A stretch of 64,000 bases of DNA from Streptomyces violaceorubidus (GTDB lineage: Bacteria; Actinomycetota; Actinomycetes; Streptomycetales; Streptomycetaceae), in assembly GCF_000717995.1 (NCBI RefSeq), contig NZ_JODM01000006.1, forward strand, positions 124,001 to 188,000, written 5' to 3'. A program made the translations under genes and the position numbers. Below are positions 27,068 through 34,821 of the stretch, in pieces (position 1 is the first letter of the stretch; each line of letters starts with the position of its first letter). The notes under the pieces were generated by a model. It saw nothing but the letters and a program-made list of their open reading frames with translations. It did not search any database and was not told where the DNA came from.

Positions 27068-27122
27068 GTTTCTACCAACGGCGTGGCAGGCCCCGATCTT
27101 CCCCCGGTGACAGGATGGGGTC

Positions 27123-27545
27123 ATGCCAGATGCCTTCACCACCCGAGTCCTCAGCCTCGCCACCGGTTCGGCGGAGCGGGTCGCCGACATCACCGGCGAC
27201 TGCGAGTCCTTCCTGCGCGAGGCGGCGTCCGGCCGCGACGGGCTCCTCAACGTCTTCGTCCCGCACGCCACCGCGGGGATTGCGATCATCGAGACCGGTG
27301 CCGGCAGCGACGACGACCTGCTGTCCGCCCTGCACACCCTGCTCCCCGCCGACGACCGCTGGCAGCACCGCCACGGCAGCCCCGGGCACGGCCGCGACCA
27401 CGTCCTGCCCGCCTTCGTCCCGCCGCACGCGACGCTGCCGGTGATCGGCGGTCGCCTGGAGCTCGGGACCTGGCAGTCGGTGTGCCTGGTGGACACCAAC
27501 AGGGACAACCCCGACCGTCAGGTGCGGTTGTCGTTCCTCGGGTAG
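27123..27545 (+). CDS. yjbQ: YjbQ/UPF0047 family protein (secondary thiamine-phosphate synthase-type)
   Basis: A 140-residue YjbQ-family protein. Conserved blocks are NVFVPHATAGIAIIETGAGSD, the metal-site His cluster WQHRHGSPGHGRDHVLPA and GTWQSVCLVDTNRD. Family members form a trimer with a putative active site at the subunit interface and can complement thiamine-phosphate synthase mutants weakly; the physiological role is unknown. ATG 27123 follows AGGATGGGG. Confidence 0.92.
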   Translation: MPDAFTTRVLSLATGSAERVADITGDCESFLREAASGRDGLLNVFVPHATAGIAIIETGAGSDDDLLSALHTLLPADDRWQHRHGSPGHGRDHVLPAFVPPHATLPVIGGRLELGTWQSVCLVDTNRDNPDRQVRLSFLG

Positions 27546-27587
27546 GGCCGTTTCTGCCGGTACGGCGGAGGGATGACGTCCGGTGCC

Positions 27588-27911
27588 CTACTCCACCGCC
27601 ATCTCGCCCAACTCCGACCAGCCGTCCTGGTCGACCGTCGTGTTCACGATGCGCGGTGTGCGGGCCAGGTGGCGCGGAAGCTTCTCCTGTGCCGCGCGGA
27701 AGTGCGCGGACTGGACGTGGGCGGCCCCGGCCTCCTCGTCGCGGAACGCCTCGACCAGCACGTACTCCGTGGCGTCGTCGACGCTGCGCGACCAGTCGAA
27801 CCAGAGGCAGCCGGGTTCCGCCCGGGTGGCCCGGGTGAACTCGCCGGCGATCTCGGGCCACTGGTCCGCGTGCTCGGGGAGTACCTGGAACTTCGCCGTA
27901 ATGAAGATCAT
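27588..27911 (-). CDS. Antibiotic biosynthesis monooxygenase (ABM) domain protein
   Basis: A 107-residue ABM-fold (ferredoxin-like) protein. MIFITAKFQVLPEHADQW, EPGCLWFDWSRSVDDATEYVLVEAFRDEEAGAAHVQSAHF is the classic single-domain pattern found in YgiN-like quinol monooxygenases and cofactor-free oxygenases. It starts at ATG 27911 with GAAAGCGAA upstream. It may be co-transcribed with the tautomerase gene 129 bp upstream. The neighbourhood of other small redox-type genes suggests oxidation of an aromatic or quinone, which is inference only. Confidence 0.85.
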   Translation of the reverse strand: MIFITAKFQVLPEHADQWPEIAGEFTRATRAEPGCLWFDWSRSVDDATEYVLVEAFRDEEAGAAHVQSAHFRAAQEKLPRHLARTPRIVNTTVDQDGWSELGEMAVE

Positions 27912-28040
27912 CGGATTCGCTTTCTGTCGAGCGGGTGCGGTGTGTCGCCGTGTGCAGCTGTACCCGCTGCGGAGGCTGCCGGATACCTCGCGGTCCGGGC
28001 CGCAGGCGGGCCGCAACAGGCAGGGACGCACGGTTCGTGC

Positions 28041-28439
28041 TCAGGCGGCCGGGGGCGGATCGACTTCCCCGCCGACGCCGGAGCGTCCGGCGGGGACGCC
28101 GACGATGTACACACTCACATGCCGTCGGACGGATTCGCCGAAGACCTCGGCCACGGCGTCGGTGACGGACCTGATCAGCTGCCTGGGCGCGTCGTCCGTC
28201 CCCGGCAGGTGCAACGCGGCTTCGCGCAGGTTGAGCGAGACGATCGGTGCGTTCACCGCGGCGGGTTCACCGCCGATTCCCCAGCGGTGGCGCGGGATGC
28301 CGAACAGCTCGACGACCGCCATGGCGCGCGCTTGCTCTCCGTACACCCTGACTAGCGCATCGGTCAGGGCGAGGACCAGCTTCCGCTCGACCTTCCCGTC
28401 GAGCTCCTCTTCGTGGATCCGTACCTCGAAGTGTGGCAC
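28041..28439 (-). CDS. Tautomerase-superfamily protein
   Basis: A 132-residue protein resembling a fused pair of 4-oxalocrotonate-tautomerase-like subunits: FEVRIHEEELDGKVERKLVLALTDALVRVYGE, then IVSLNLREAALHLPG...LIRSVTDAVAEVFGESVRRHVSVYIVGVP. Both halves have the beta-alpha-beta spacing. The first residue of mature tautomerases is normally a catalytic Pro; here starting at GTG 28439 gives V-P-H, so Pro would be residue 2 and exposed after removal of Met. That and GGAG five bases upstream decide the start over GTG 28442. It is divergent from the MarR gene at 28533. Confidence 0.75.
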   Translation of the reverse strand: MPHFEVRIHEEELDGKVERKLVLALTDALVRVYGEQARAMAVVELFGIPRHRWGIGGEPAAVNAPIVSLNLREAALHLPGTDDAPRQLIRSVTDAVAEVFGESVRRHVSVYIVGVPAGRSGVGGEVDPPPAA

Positions 28440-28481
28440 CACGGCTCCGTTCGGACGCGTCGTTACGATGAAGGCAGTTTT

Positions 28482-28513
28482 GCTTTGCAAGCCAAGTATC
28501 TTTGTAGTCAAAG
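28482..28513. promoter_or_regulatory. Operator-like inverted repeats between tautomerase and marR
   Basis: CTTTG-TAGT-CAAAG (28500-28513) is a perfect 5-bp inverted repeat extended imperfectly outward. Just left, GCTTTGCAAGC (28482-28492) is a second near-perfect palindrome sharing the CTTTG half. The patch is A/T-rich and lies between divergent starts, so it fits a double operator for the MarR protein. Confidence 0.5.
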
Positions 28514-28532
28514 CTAAATGGACGGATGGTCG

Positions 28533-29030
28533 ATGTCAAACGAGAGCCGGGGCCGCCGCAGGGCGAACCCGAACGGTCCCGGGCCGGGGGTCGACGAGTC
28601 GATCAGGGCGTTGCTGCTGCTCATGCCTCGCATGGTGGGGCGTGCGAAGCGCATCCGGGTGCCTGAGGAGCTCCAGTCGCTCGCGCTCGCGCCGCGGCAC
28701 CTGTCGCTGCTGTCCTACCTGCTGTTCGACGGGCCGATGACCGTGAACGACCTCGCGGCCCGTCTGGAGGTCGCCCCGACCACCGTCAGCCTCATGGTCG
28801 GGGAGCTGAGCCGGAAGGGCGTCCTGGAGCGGCGCGAGGACGAATCGGACCGGCGCCGGCGCATCGTCAGCATCACCGACGGCAAACGACCGGCCATCGA
28901 CGACTGGCTGGCACGCGGAGCGCATGCCTGGCGCCAGGCGCTGAACCCCCTGACCCCCGAACAGCGGCAGATGTTCGTGCGGACCCTACGGGCCTACGAG
29001 GCGGCCATGGCCGACGGCGAGGACGACTGA
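28533..29030 (+). CDS. MarR-family transcriptional regulator
   Basis: A 165-residue regulator with the MarR winged helix: LFDGPMTVNDLAARLEVAPTTVSLMVGELSRKGVLERREDESDRRRRIV, DRRRR forming the wing. A 20-residue basic leader precedes the dimerisation helices. ATG 28518 is an alternative start and, lacking any ribosome site, would be nearly leaderless; ATG 28533 follows GGACGG. It probably regulates the divergent tautomerase/ABM genes and itself through the palindromes at 28482-28513. Confidence 0.88.
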   Translation: MSNESRGRRRANPNGPGPGVDESIRALLLLMPRMVGRAKRIRVPEELQSLALAPRHLSLLSYLLFDGPMTVNDLAARLEVAPTTVSLMVGELSRKGVLERREDESDRRRRIVSITDGKRPAIDDWLARGAHAWRQALNPLTPEQRQMFVRTLRAYEAAMADGEDD

Positions 29031-29070
29031 TGAGGCACCCCGGGCCAATGCGGTGACACTGGAGCCTCGT

Positions 29071-29645
29071 TCAGACGGCGGCCCGGGACGCGTCGCGCAG
29101 CGGTGCGAGCGCGGTGCTCCAGGCGACGATCTGGTCCAGCAACGTGTCCAGGGCGGTGGCACTGTGGGCGGCCGGCTTGAGGGTGGTGTAGTGCTCGAAC
29201 TCGGTCGTCAGCGACAGCGTGACCTGCTGGCTCATGGCGGCCGTGTGCAGCGCGCCGCAGATCAGCCGCAGCTGTTCGGCCGCCCGGGCGCCACCTGCGA
29301 CGCCGTAGGAGACGAACCCGGCCGCCTTGTTCTGCCATTCCGCGTAGAGGTGGTCGAGGGCGTTCTTGAGCACGCCGGAGGTGGAGCGGTTGTACTCGGC
29401 GGTGACCATGACGAATCCGTCGAACGAAGCGATCCTGGTCGCCCAGGCCCGTGTGTGCGCATGCTGATAGTGGCCGTGCATGGCCCCCAGTGGCTCGTCC
29501 AGGTGGGGGAGCGGGTGGTCGCGCAGGTCGATCAGCTCGAACTCGGCGTCGGTGCGACGCGATACGGTGTCATGGACCCAGCCGGCGACCTGTTGCCGCT
29601 GCGGTGGGGGCGGGTGCTGCCGAGGATGATGCCGATCCTGGTCAG
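29071..29645 (-). pseudogene. NADPH-dependent FMN reductase, inactivated
   Basis: The family N-terminus can be read as TRIGIILGSTRPHRSGN from about 29645, but its expected start codon is CTG (29643-29645), seven bases after AGGAGA. Near 29590-29596 the frame must shift by one base (GGCAACAGGTC, where GGCGAACAGGTC would keep it) to continue as QVAGWVHDTVSRRTDAEFEL and on to the flavodoxin-like core YNRSTSGVLKNALDHLYAEW, SYGVAGGARAAEQLR and the stop at 29071. A separate in-frame ATG at 29481 would give only the last 136 residues without the FMN phosphate loop GSTR. Two independent lesions argue for a pseudogene; a sequencing error is the alternative for the frameshift. Confidence 0.65.
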
Positions 29646-29661
29646 GTCCGGTTCTCCTGGT

Positions 29662-29761
29662 CGTTTGTGGTGGGGTTGTTCCGTCCGTAGTGCGACGGTT
29701 CCGTTTGTGGTGTGGCTGTTCCGCTTGTGGGGCGTCCAGTCCGCTTCGCTGCGACGGGATC
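29662..29761. repeat. Degenerate 20-bp tandem repeat
   Basis: Five consecutive 20-bp units can be aligned: 29662-29681, 29682-29701, 29702-29721, 29722-29741 and the most decayed 29742-29761. Units 1 and 3 are closest (CGTTTGTGGTGGGGTTGTTC and CGTTTGTGGTGTGGCTGTTC). The array fills the gap between the SnoaL-like stop codon (29764) and the dead reductase gene. A period of about two helical turns would suit phased protein binding, but slippage alone is enough to explain it. Confidence 0.6.
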
Positions 29762-29763
29762 CG

Positions 29764-30219
29764 TCAGCGGGCGTCCGCGCCGCGCGCGGGCACGGAGCCG
29801 GTCAGGGGGCTTTCGTCGAGGTACCGGATCTCGTAGACGCGCTCGGCGAACCTCCAGCCGTCCGGGGTGCGCCGGTACCGGTCGTGGTAGATGGCGTAGT
29901 TCACCCCGGACCGTCCGTCGCGGCCTCGCCCGACCTCGGACATGTACGCACGGCCGGACGCGGTGTCGCCGTCGAGAAGGATCAGGCCCGGATGGGTGTT
30001 CTGGACCAGGAAGTCCACGAAATCCGGCACTTTCCAGCCCCAGGCACGGATCTGCTCCTGGCCGGACATCTCGGCGGGGATGTCCGGCATCCGCCACACG
30101 CCGTCCGGGGTGAACAGCGACGCGACCCGGTCGTAGTCACGCATCATCACCGCGTCGGTGAACTCCCCGCGCAGCGCCTCGATCTCGACCCGGTCCGCGA
30201 TCGCCTGAAAGTCGCTCAT
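29764..30219 (-). CDS. SnoaL-like nuclear-transport-factor-2-fold protein
   Basis: A 151-residue protein of the SnoaL_4/NTF2-like superfamily: IEALRGEFTDAVMMRDYDRVASLFTPDGVWRMPD, then GLILLDGDTASGRAYMSE and YHDRYRRTPDGWRFAERVYEIRYLD. Members include polyketide cyclases, dehydratases and small ligand binders. GGGAGGAAACG before ATG 30219 is a strong ribosome site. It is divergent from the ECF41 sigma gene, and both genes carry the same promoter-like arrangement, so it is a good candidate for the sigma factor's target. The sigma factor itself ends in a SnoaL-like domain. Confidence 0.85.
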   Translation of the reverse strand: MSDFQAIADRVEIEALRGEFTDAVMMRDYDRVASLFTPDGVWRMPDIPAEMSGQEQIRAWGWKVPDFVDFLVQNTHPGLILLDGDTASGRAYMSEVGRGRDGRSGVNYAIYHDRYRRTPDGWRFAERVYEIRYLDESPLTGSVPARGADAR

Positions 30220-30271
30220 CGTTTCCTCCCTGTCCCCTCCACCGGGCATGCCGTGCCGGTGTCAGCAGTAC

Positions 30272-30295
30272 GACGGCGCAGCTCCCCGGAATGTG
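30272..30295 (-). promoter_or_regulatory. Candidate ECF41-type promoter for the SnoaL-like gene
   Basis: Reading leftward, CACA (30292-30295) is followed after exactly 16 bases by CGTC (30272-30275). ECF41 sigma factors are reported to recognise TGTCACA and CGTC with about this spacing. The same CACATTCC block occurs in mirror orientation 17 bp away for sigJ. The start codon lies 53 bp downstream. Confidence 0.6.
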
Positions 30296-30312
30296 CGGCC
30301 GGACGCCGACCT

Positions 30313-30336
30313 CACATTCCGATGCGCTGTCTCGTC
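30313..30336 (+). promoter_or_regulatory. Candidate ECF41-type autoregulatory promoter of sigJ
   Basis: TCACA ends at 30316 and CGTC follows at 30333-30336 after exactly 16 bases. The -35-like block CACATTCC (30313-30320) and its mirror copy GGAATGTG (30288-30295) form a perfect 8-bp inverted repeat because the two divergent promoters are back to back. The GTG start of sigJ lies 46 bp downstream, behind AGGGGAG. Confidence 0.62.
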
Positions 30337-30382
30337 GGTCCGGTGAGAGCAGATCCGACCGACACAGGGCAAGGGGAGCACC

Positions 30383-31300
30383 GTGACCACCGGAGACGAT
30401 CAGAGCCTGAGCGCGATCACGAGCGAGCGGCGGCAGCTGATCAACATGGCCTACCGGCTGCTGGGGTCCCTGGCCGAGGCAGAGGACGCCGTGCAGGAGA
30501 CCTACGCCCGCTGGTACGCCATGTCCCGAGAACAGCAGGACGCCATCGAGTCCCCCGGCGCCTGGCTGACGAAGGTCGCCGGCCGCGTCTGCCTGGACCT
30601 GCTCGGATCCGCACGGGCACGGCGCGAGCGCTACGTAGGCGAATGGATCCCCGAGCCGCTGCCCGGACCCGCCCCGGGGACCGTCGGGCCGACGGGCGGC
30701 GCCACGGCCGACCCGGCGGACCGGGTGACCCTCGACGAGTCGGTCAACATGGCCTTTCTCGTCGTGCTCGAATCCATGACCCCGGCCGAACGCGTCGCGT
30801 TCATCCTGCACGACGTCTTCCGCTACTCCTTCGCCGAAGTCGCCGAGATCGTCGGCCGCACCCCCGCGGCCTGCCGTCAGCTGGCCTCCTCCGCACGCCG
30901 CCGCGTCCGTGCCTCCCCGCCGCCCGCGACCCCGGCGGCCCACCAGGCCGGCATCGTCCGGGACTTCAAACAGGCGTGGCGGGCCAGGGACATCAGTGCC
31001 CTCGTCGGCCTCCTCGACCCCGACGCCACAGTGATCGCCGACGGCGGTGGTCTCACCCGAGCCTCACTCCGGCCCATCGACGGCGGCGAGCGGATCGCCC
31101 ACTACCTGACCGACCTCTCCGCCAGGGCATCCGACACCCTGGCCGTCGTGGAGCGCACGGTCAACGGCCGACCCGGCCTGGTCGCCCAGCAGGACGGCCG
31201 CACCGTGGCGGTGTACGCGTTCGACGTCGTGGGCGACCGGATCACCCGCATCTGGGCAGTCCTCAACCCCGAGAAGCTCCGCTCCTGGACCGCGTGCTGA
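30383..31300 (+). CDS. sigJ: ECF41-family RNA polymerase sigma factor (SigJ-like) with SnoaL tail
   Basis: A 305-residue sigma factor. Region 2 (residues about 15-80; YRLLGSLAEAEDAVQETYARW) and region 4 (about 125-175; LESMTPAERVAFILHDVFRYSFAEVAEIV) are joined by a linker carrying EWIPEPLP, the ECF41 WLPEP-type motif. A SnoaL-like C-terminal domain (about 190-300) ends with NPEKL, matching the conserved NPDKL of ECF41. In ECF41 the C-terminal domain acts as a built-in regulator in place of an anti-sigma factor. GTG 30383 follows AGGGGAG. Unlike most ECF41 genes it adjoins no carboxymuconolactone decarboxylase, oxidoreductase or epimerase, only the SnoaL-like gene. Confidence 0.93.
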   Translation: MTTGDDQSLSAITSERRQLINMAYRLLGSLAEAEDAVQETYARWYAMSREQQDAIESPGAWLTKVAGRVCLDLLGSARARRERYVGEWIPEPLPGPAPGTVGPTGGATADPADRVTLDESVNMAFLVVLESMTPAERVAFILHDVFRYSFAEVAEIVGRTPAACRQLASSARRRVRASPPPATPAAHQAGIVRDFKQAWRARDISALVGLLDPDATVIADGGGLTRASLRPIDGGERIAHYLTDLSARASDTLAVVERTVNGRPGLVAQQDGRTVAVYAFDVVGDRITRIWAVLNPEKLRSWTAC

Positions 31301-31385
31301 CGCCCGCCTCCCGTGATCCCACGGCGCGCGCCCCCCCCCGTACCGCGCGCCGCCCCGTACCACCAGACGGCCAGTACCGCGAGAC

Positions 31386-31414
31386 GGCCCGGTACGGGAT
31401 CGACGTACCGGGCC
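31386..31414. terminator. Hairpin between converging sigJ and tctA
   Basis: GGCCCGGTAC (31386-31395) and GTACCGGGCC (31405-31414) form a perfect 10-bp stem with a 9-base loop. No T-run follows on either strand. It sits midway between the stop codons and can serve both. A run of nine C lies upstream at 31331-31339. Confidence 0.6.
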
Positions 31415-31464
31415 GCACGCACCGCTCCTGAGTACGCGGACGTCCAGCGGGGCCGGGCCCGGGA

Positions 31465-32964
31465 TCAGGCGTCCGCCCGGGTCCGGCCCCGGATCACCAG
31501 CCGCTTCACCAGCGGCCAGACCAGCAGGAGCACGATCACCGCGTACACCGTCACCGCGAACGGCGTGTTGACCAGCCCCGTCACGCCGCCGTCGCTGATC
31601 TGCAGGGCGCGGCGCAGCTGCTGCTCGGCGTTCGGGCCGAGGATGACGCCGATCACCGCGGGCAGGACGGGGAGCCCGTAGCGCCGCATACCGAACCCGA
31701 TCAGACCGATGACCAGCAGGATCACCAGGTCGACCACCTCACCGCCGACGGCGTACGCGCCGACCGCCGCGAAGGACATGATCCCCGCGTAGAGGTACGG
31801 CCGCGGGATCCGCAGCAGCTTCGCCCACACCGGCGCCAGCGGCAGGTTCAGCGCGAGCAGCAGCACCATGCCGACGAACAGCGAGGCGATCAGACCCCAC
31901 ACCAGCTCGGGCTCGCGCTCGAACAGCAGCGGTCCGGGCTGGATGCCGTACTGCTGGAAGGCGGCCAGCATGACCGCGGCGACCGCGGTGGTCGGCAGGC
32001 CGAGCGTCAGCATGGACACCAGCGTGCCCGCGGCCGAGGCCGACGCCGCCGACTCCGGACCCGCCACGCCCTCGATGGCGCCCTTGCCCCACTCGTCCTT
32101 GTGCTTGGACAGCCGCTTCTCCGCGACGTACGACAGGAAGGTGGGGATCTCCGCGCCGCCCGCCGGGATCGCGCCGAACGGAAAGCCGATGAACGGGCCG
32201 CGCAGCCAGGACTTCCAGGTGCGCCTCACGTCGTCGCGGCCGAGCCAGGGACGTCCCACCGGGATCGGTTCGGCCGCCCCGCGCCGCAGGTGGGCCGCCA
32301 CCCACAGCGCCTCGCCGATCGCGAACAGACCGACCGCGACGATCACCACGTCGACGCCGTCGGCGAGTTGCAGCGAGCCGAAGGTCAGCCGCTGCTGGCC
32401 CGTCATCTGGTCCAGGCCCACCAGCCCGATCGTCAGACCGATCAGCAGCGAGGCCAGACCCCTGATCCGCGACGAACCCAGCACCGACGTCACGGCGATG
32501 AACGCCAGCACCATGATGGCGAAGTAGTCCGGCGCACCGATGTCCACCGCCAGGTCGGCGACCGTCGGCGCGAGCGCCACCAGCAGGATCGTGCCGATCA
32601 TGCCGCCCGCGAAGTGACCGATGGCCGCGGCCGCCAGCGCCTGTGCGCCGCGCCCCGCCTTGGCCATGGGGTTGCCCTCCATCGCCGCGACCACGGCGGC
32701 GCTCTCACCGGGGGTGTTGAGCAGGATGGAGGTGGTCGAACCGCCGAACATCGCGCCGTAGTAGATGCCCGCGAACATGATGAACGCCGCGACCGGATCC
32801 AGCCCGTACGTCACCGGCAGCAGCAGCGCCACCGCCATCGCCGGGCCGATACCGGGCAGCACGCCGATGGCCGTGCCGAGCAGCACACCGAGGGCGGCCC
32901 ACAGCAGGTTGAGCGGGGTCAGCGCCGTGCCGAACCCGTCCATGAGGGAGTTGAGGGCGTTCAT
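31465..32964 (-). CDS. tctA: Tripartite tricarboxylate transporter, large permease TctA
   Basis: A 499-residue membrane protein with about 12 helices. [24 protein letters not shown] and [30 protein letters not shown] are TctA signatures; the second repeat [24 protein letters not shown] shows the internal duplication typical of the family. With TctB and the periplasm-type binding protein TctC it takes up citrate or other carboxylates using an ion gradient. It is last in the tctC-tctB-tctA operon; only one base separates it from tctB. Confidence 0.95.
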   Translation of the reverse strand: MNALNSLMDGFGTALTPLNLLWAALGVLLGTAIGVLPGIGPAMAVALLLPVTYGLDPVAAFIMFAGIYYGAMFGGSTTSILLNTPGESAAVVAAMEGNPMAKAGRGAQALAAAAIGHFAGGMIGTILLVALAPTVADLAVDIGAPDYFAIMVLAFIAVTSVLGSSRIRGLASLLIGLTIGLVGLDQMTGQQRLTFGSLQLADGVDVVIVAVGLFAIGEALWVAAHLRRGAAEPIPVGRPWLGRDDVRRTWKSWLRGPFIGFPFGAIPAGGAEIPTFLSYVAEKRLSKHKDEWGKGAIEGVAGPESAASASAAGTLVSMLTLGLPTTAVAAVMLAAFQQYGIQPGPLLFEREPELVWGLIASLFVGMVLLLALNLPLAPVWAKLLRIPRPYLYAGIMSFAAVGAYAVGGEVVDLVILLVIGLIGFGMRRYGLPVLPAVIGVILGPNAEQQLRRALQISDGGVTGLVNTPFAVTVYAVIVLLLVWPLVKRLVIRGRTRADA

Positions 32965-32965
32965 G

Positions 32966-33511
32966 TCAGAGCACTCCCATCAGCGGACCGCCGGGCAGCG
33001 GCACGCCGAGCAGCTGGTCGAAGACGACGTAGGTGATCAGGGACAGCACCGCGGCGATCAGGGGATCGCGGTCCACGCGGCGGCTGCCGAGCGCGAAGGC
33101 GGCACCCCAGAAGAGCAGCGCCCCGGCGACGGGGAAGCCGGCCGGTTCGATCAGGGCGGCGGCGCCGAGGAAGATCCCGGACAGCAGCAGCACCGTGCGC
33201 CAGTCGGCCGGTTCGGACAGGTCGATGTCCTCGCCGCCCTCGGCCTCGCCCCGGCCGCCGCGCAGGACGTCGACGGCGAGCAGCGCGGCGATCACCAGCA
33301 GACCGATGCCGACCACGACCGGCACGGTCTTAGGGCCGACCGGGCCGCGCTGGGTGATGTCGACGTCCATGGTGAGCGCGTCGGTCAGGACGAGCACGCC
33401 GAGCGCCAGCAGCAGGACGCACACGCCCAGTTCGGAGTGCTCGCGCAGCCACGAGCGCCGGCCGCCGGCCGCCTTCTCGCTGTCCTCGGGGAGTTCGGTC
33501 GGCGTCGTCAC
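32966..33511 (-). CDS. tctB: Tripartite tricarboxylate transporter, small permease TctB
   Basis: A 181-residue protein with four predicted membrane helices (about 27-45, 65-85, 110-145 as two, 150-172) separated by an acidic cytoplasmic loop [17 protein letters not shown]. The order and size fit TctB. Its start overlaps the stop of tctC by 4 bp, so translation is coupled. Confidence 0.92.
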   Translation of the reverse strand: MTTPTELPEDSEKAAGGRRSWLREHSELGVCVLLLALGVLVLTDALTMDVDITQRGPVGPKTVPVVVGIGLLVIAALLAVDVLRGGRGEAEGGEDIDLSEPADWRTVLLLSGIFLGAAALIEPAGFPVAGALLFWGAAFALGSRRVDRDPLIAAVLSLITYVVFDQLLGVPLPGGPLMGVL

Positions 33512-34494
33512 AGTCCCAGCTCCTTCAGCACCGACACCACACGCTTGTCCTGCGCCTCAAGGAAGTCGCCGAACTCTTCACCGGTCAGGAACGCGTCGTC
33601 CCAGCCGTTCTGGTCCATGGACTTCTTCCACTCGGGCGAGTCGTGCAGTTCCTCGAACAGGCGGATCAGCTTGCCGCGCTGCGCCTCCGACAGACCGGGC
33701 GGTGCGACGATGCCGCGCCAGTTGGTGAACTCCACCTCGTAGCCGGACTCCTTGAGGGTCGGCGCCTCCTTGAGGTCGTCCACCCGCTCGGGACCGGTCA
33801 CCGCGAGGACCCTCAGCTCGCCCGCCTTGATCTGGTCCAGGTACTCGCCGACGCCGGAGACCCCGAAGCCGACCTTGTTGCCGAGGATGGAGGCGAGCAG
33901 CTCGCCGCCGCCGTCGAAGGGGATGTAGTTGACCGACTTCGGCTCGATCCCGGCGGCCTGCGCCATCAGCATCGGCGCGAGGTGGTCGGGCCCGCCCGGC
34001 GACGAACCACCGCCCACCGGGATCTTCCCCGGGTCGTCCTTCCAGGCGTCGATCAGCTCGTCGATCGTCTTGTAGGGCGAGTCCTTGGCGACCACGACGA
34101 CGTCCTGCTCCTCGGTGAGCCGCGCGATCGGCGTGGCGTCGGCGAGGGTCTTGGGCGCGTGGTTGGAGCGGGCGGCACCCACGACGCCGAGGCCCATGGA
34201 CATGGCGAGCTTGCCGTTGCCGTGCTCGCTCACCAGCCGGCTCAGGCCCACGGTGCCGCCCGCGCCGGGCAGGTTGAACACCTCGATGTTGTGCGTGAGC
34301 CCGGCGTCCTCGGCGTTCTTCGCGGCCGTGCGGGCGGTGATGTCGTAACCGCCGCCGGGCGTGTTGGGAACCATGAAGCGCAGGCCCGGGATCTGGGTGC
34401 CGGAGTCCGAGTCGTCGCCCGCGGAGAGCAACGGCGGTCCGGCCAGTACGAGCACGGCGGCCCCGAGCAGGGCGAGGGGGGTGCGCAGGCGCAC
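33508..34494 (-). CDS. tctC: Tripartite tricarboxylate transporter substrate-binding protein TctC
   Basis: A 328-residue exported binding protein. GTG 34494, eight bases after AGGTGG, gives a signal peptide MRLRTPLALLGAAVLVLAG with a cleavage region near Ser-Ala-Gly. The mature part shows the TctC fold: RFMVPNTPGGGYDITAR, NLPGAGGTVGLSRLV, VGGGSSPGGPDHL and FTNWRGIVAPPGLSE, the two conserved ligand-binding loops included. Carboxylates such as citrate or tartrate are bound in characterised members. It diverges from the two-component genes that probably regulate it. Confidence 0.93.
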   Translation of the reverse strand: MRLRTPLALLGAAVLVLAGPPLLSAGDDSDSGTQIPGLRFMVPNTPGGGYDITARTAAKNAEDAGLTHNIEVFNLPGAGGTVGLSRLVSEHGNGKLAMSMGLGVVGAARSNHAPKTLADATPIARLTEEQDVVVVAKDSPYKTIDELIDAWKDDPGKIPVGGGSSPGGPDHLAPMLMAQAAGIEPKSVNYIPFDGGGELLASILGNKVGFGVSGVGEYLDQIKAGELRVLAVTGPERVDDLKEAPTLKESGYEVEFTNWRGIVAPPGLSEAQRGKLIRLFEELHDSPEWKKSMDQNGWDDAFLTGEEFGDFLEAQDKRVVSVLKELGL

Positions 34495-34821
34495 GTATGA
34501 CACCACCTGTCGGTTGGGTAGAGCGGTACGGGGAGCCCTGTGGGGGAGGGTGACGTGGGCCACATGGTGCCCGGGGGTCCGCCGCCTGTCTTCCTTGCGG
34601 AACCAAGGGAGGTTGTGTTCATTGCGGTCGCCGGGAGCGACGCGGGAACGGCCTCGGTACATCGCCGACGGATCGCCGGTTCATTGCGAAGCGGGCACAT
34701 CCCTTTCCTTCGCCGCAGGTGGGCGCCATGATGGCGACCCGGCACCCCGCCGGCCACCCCGCCGGTCACCGCACCCCCGCGTCCCCGCCCCGCCCTTCCG
34801 TGAGTCGAGAACGAGTCCGCC
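34495..34821. promoter_or_regulatory. Divergent control region between tct operon and two-component genes
   Basis: No gene occurs in these 327 bp. GTTCATTGCG occurs twice in the same orientation, at 34617-34626 and 34679-34688, 62 bp apart. TTCC-TTGC-GGAA (about 34591-34602) is a short palindrome, and CCTTG and CAAGG flank it. The direct repeats are the best candidates for binding of the response regulator encoded at 36465; six turns of DNA separate them. Confidence 0.5.

Noticed and set aside
27068..27122. TPP riboswitch ahead of yjbQ
   Set aside because: The gap to the divergent monooxygenase gene is only 55 bp, too short for the aptamer, and contains no CUGAGA-like core.
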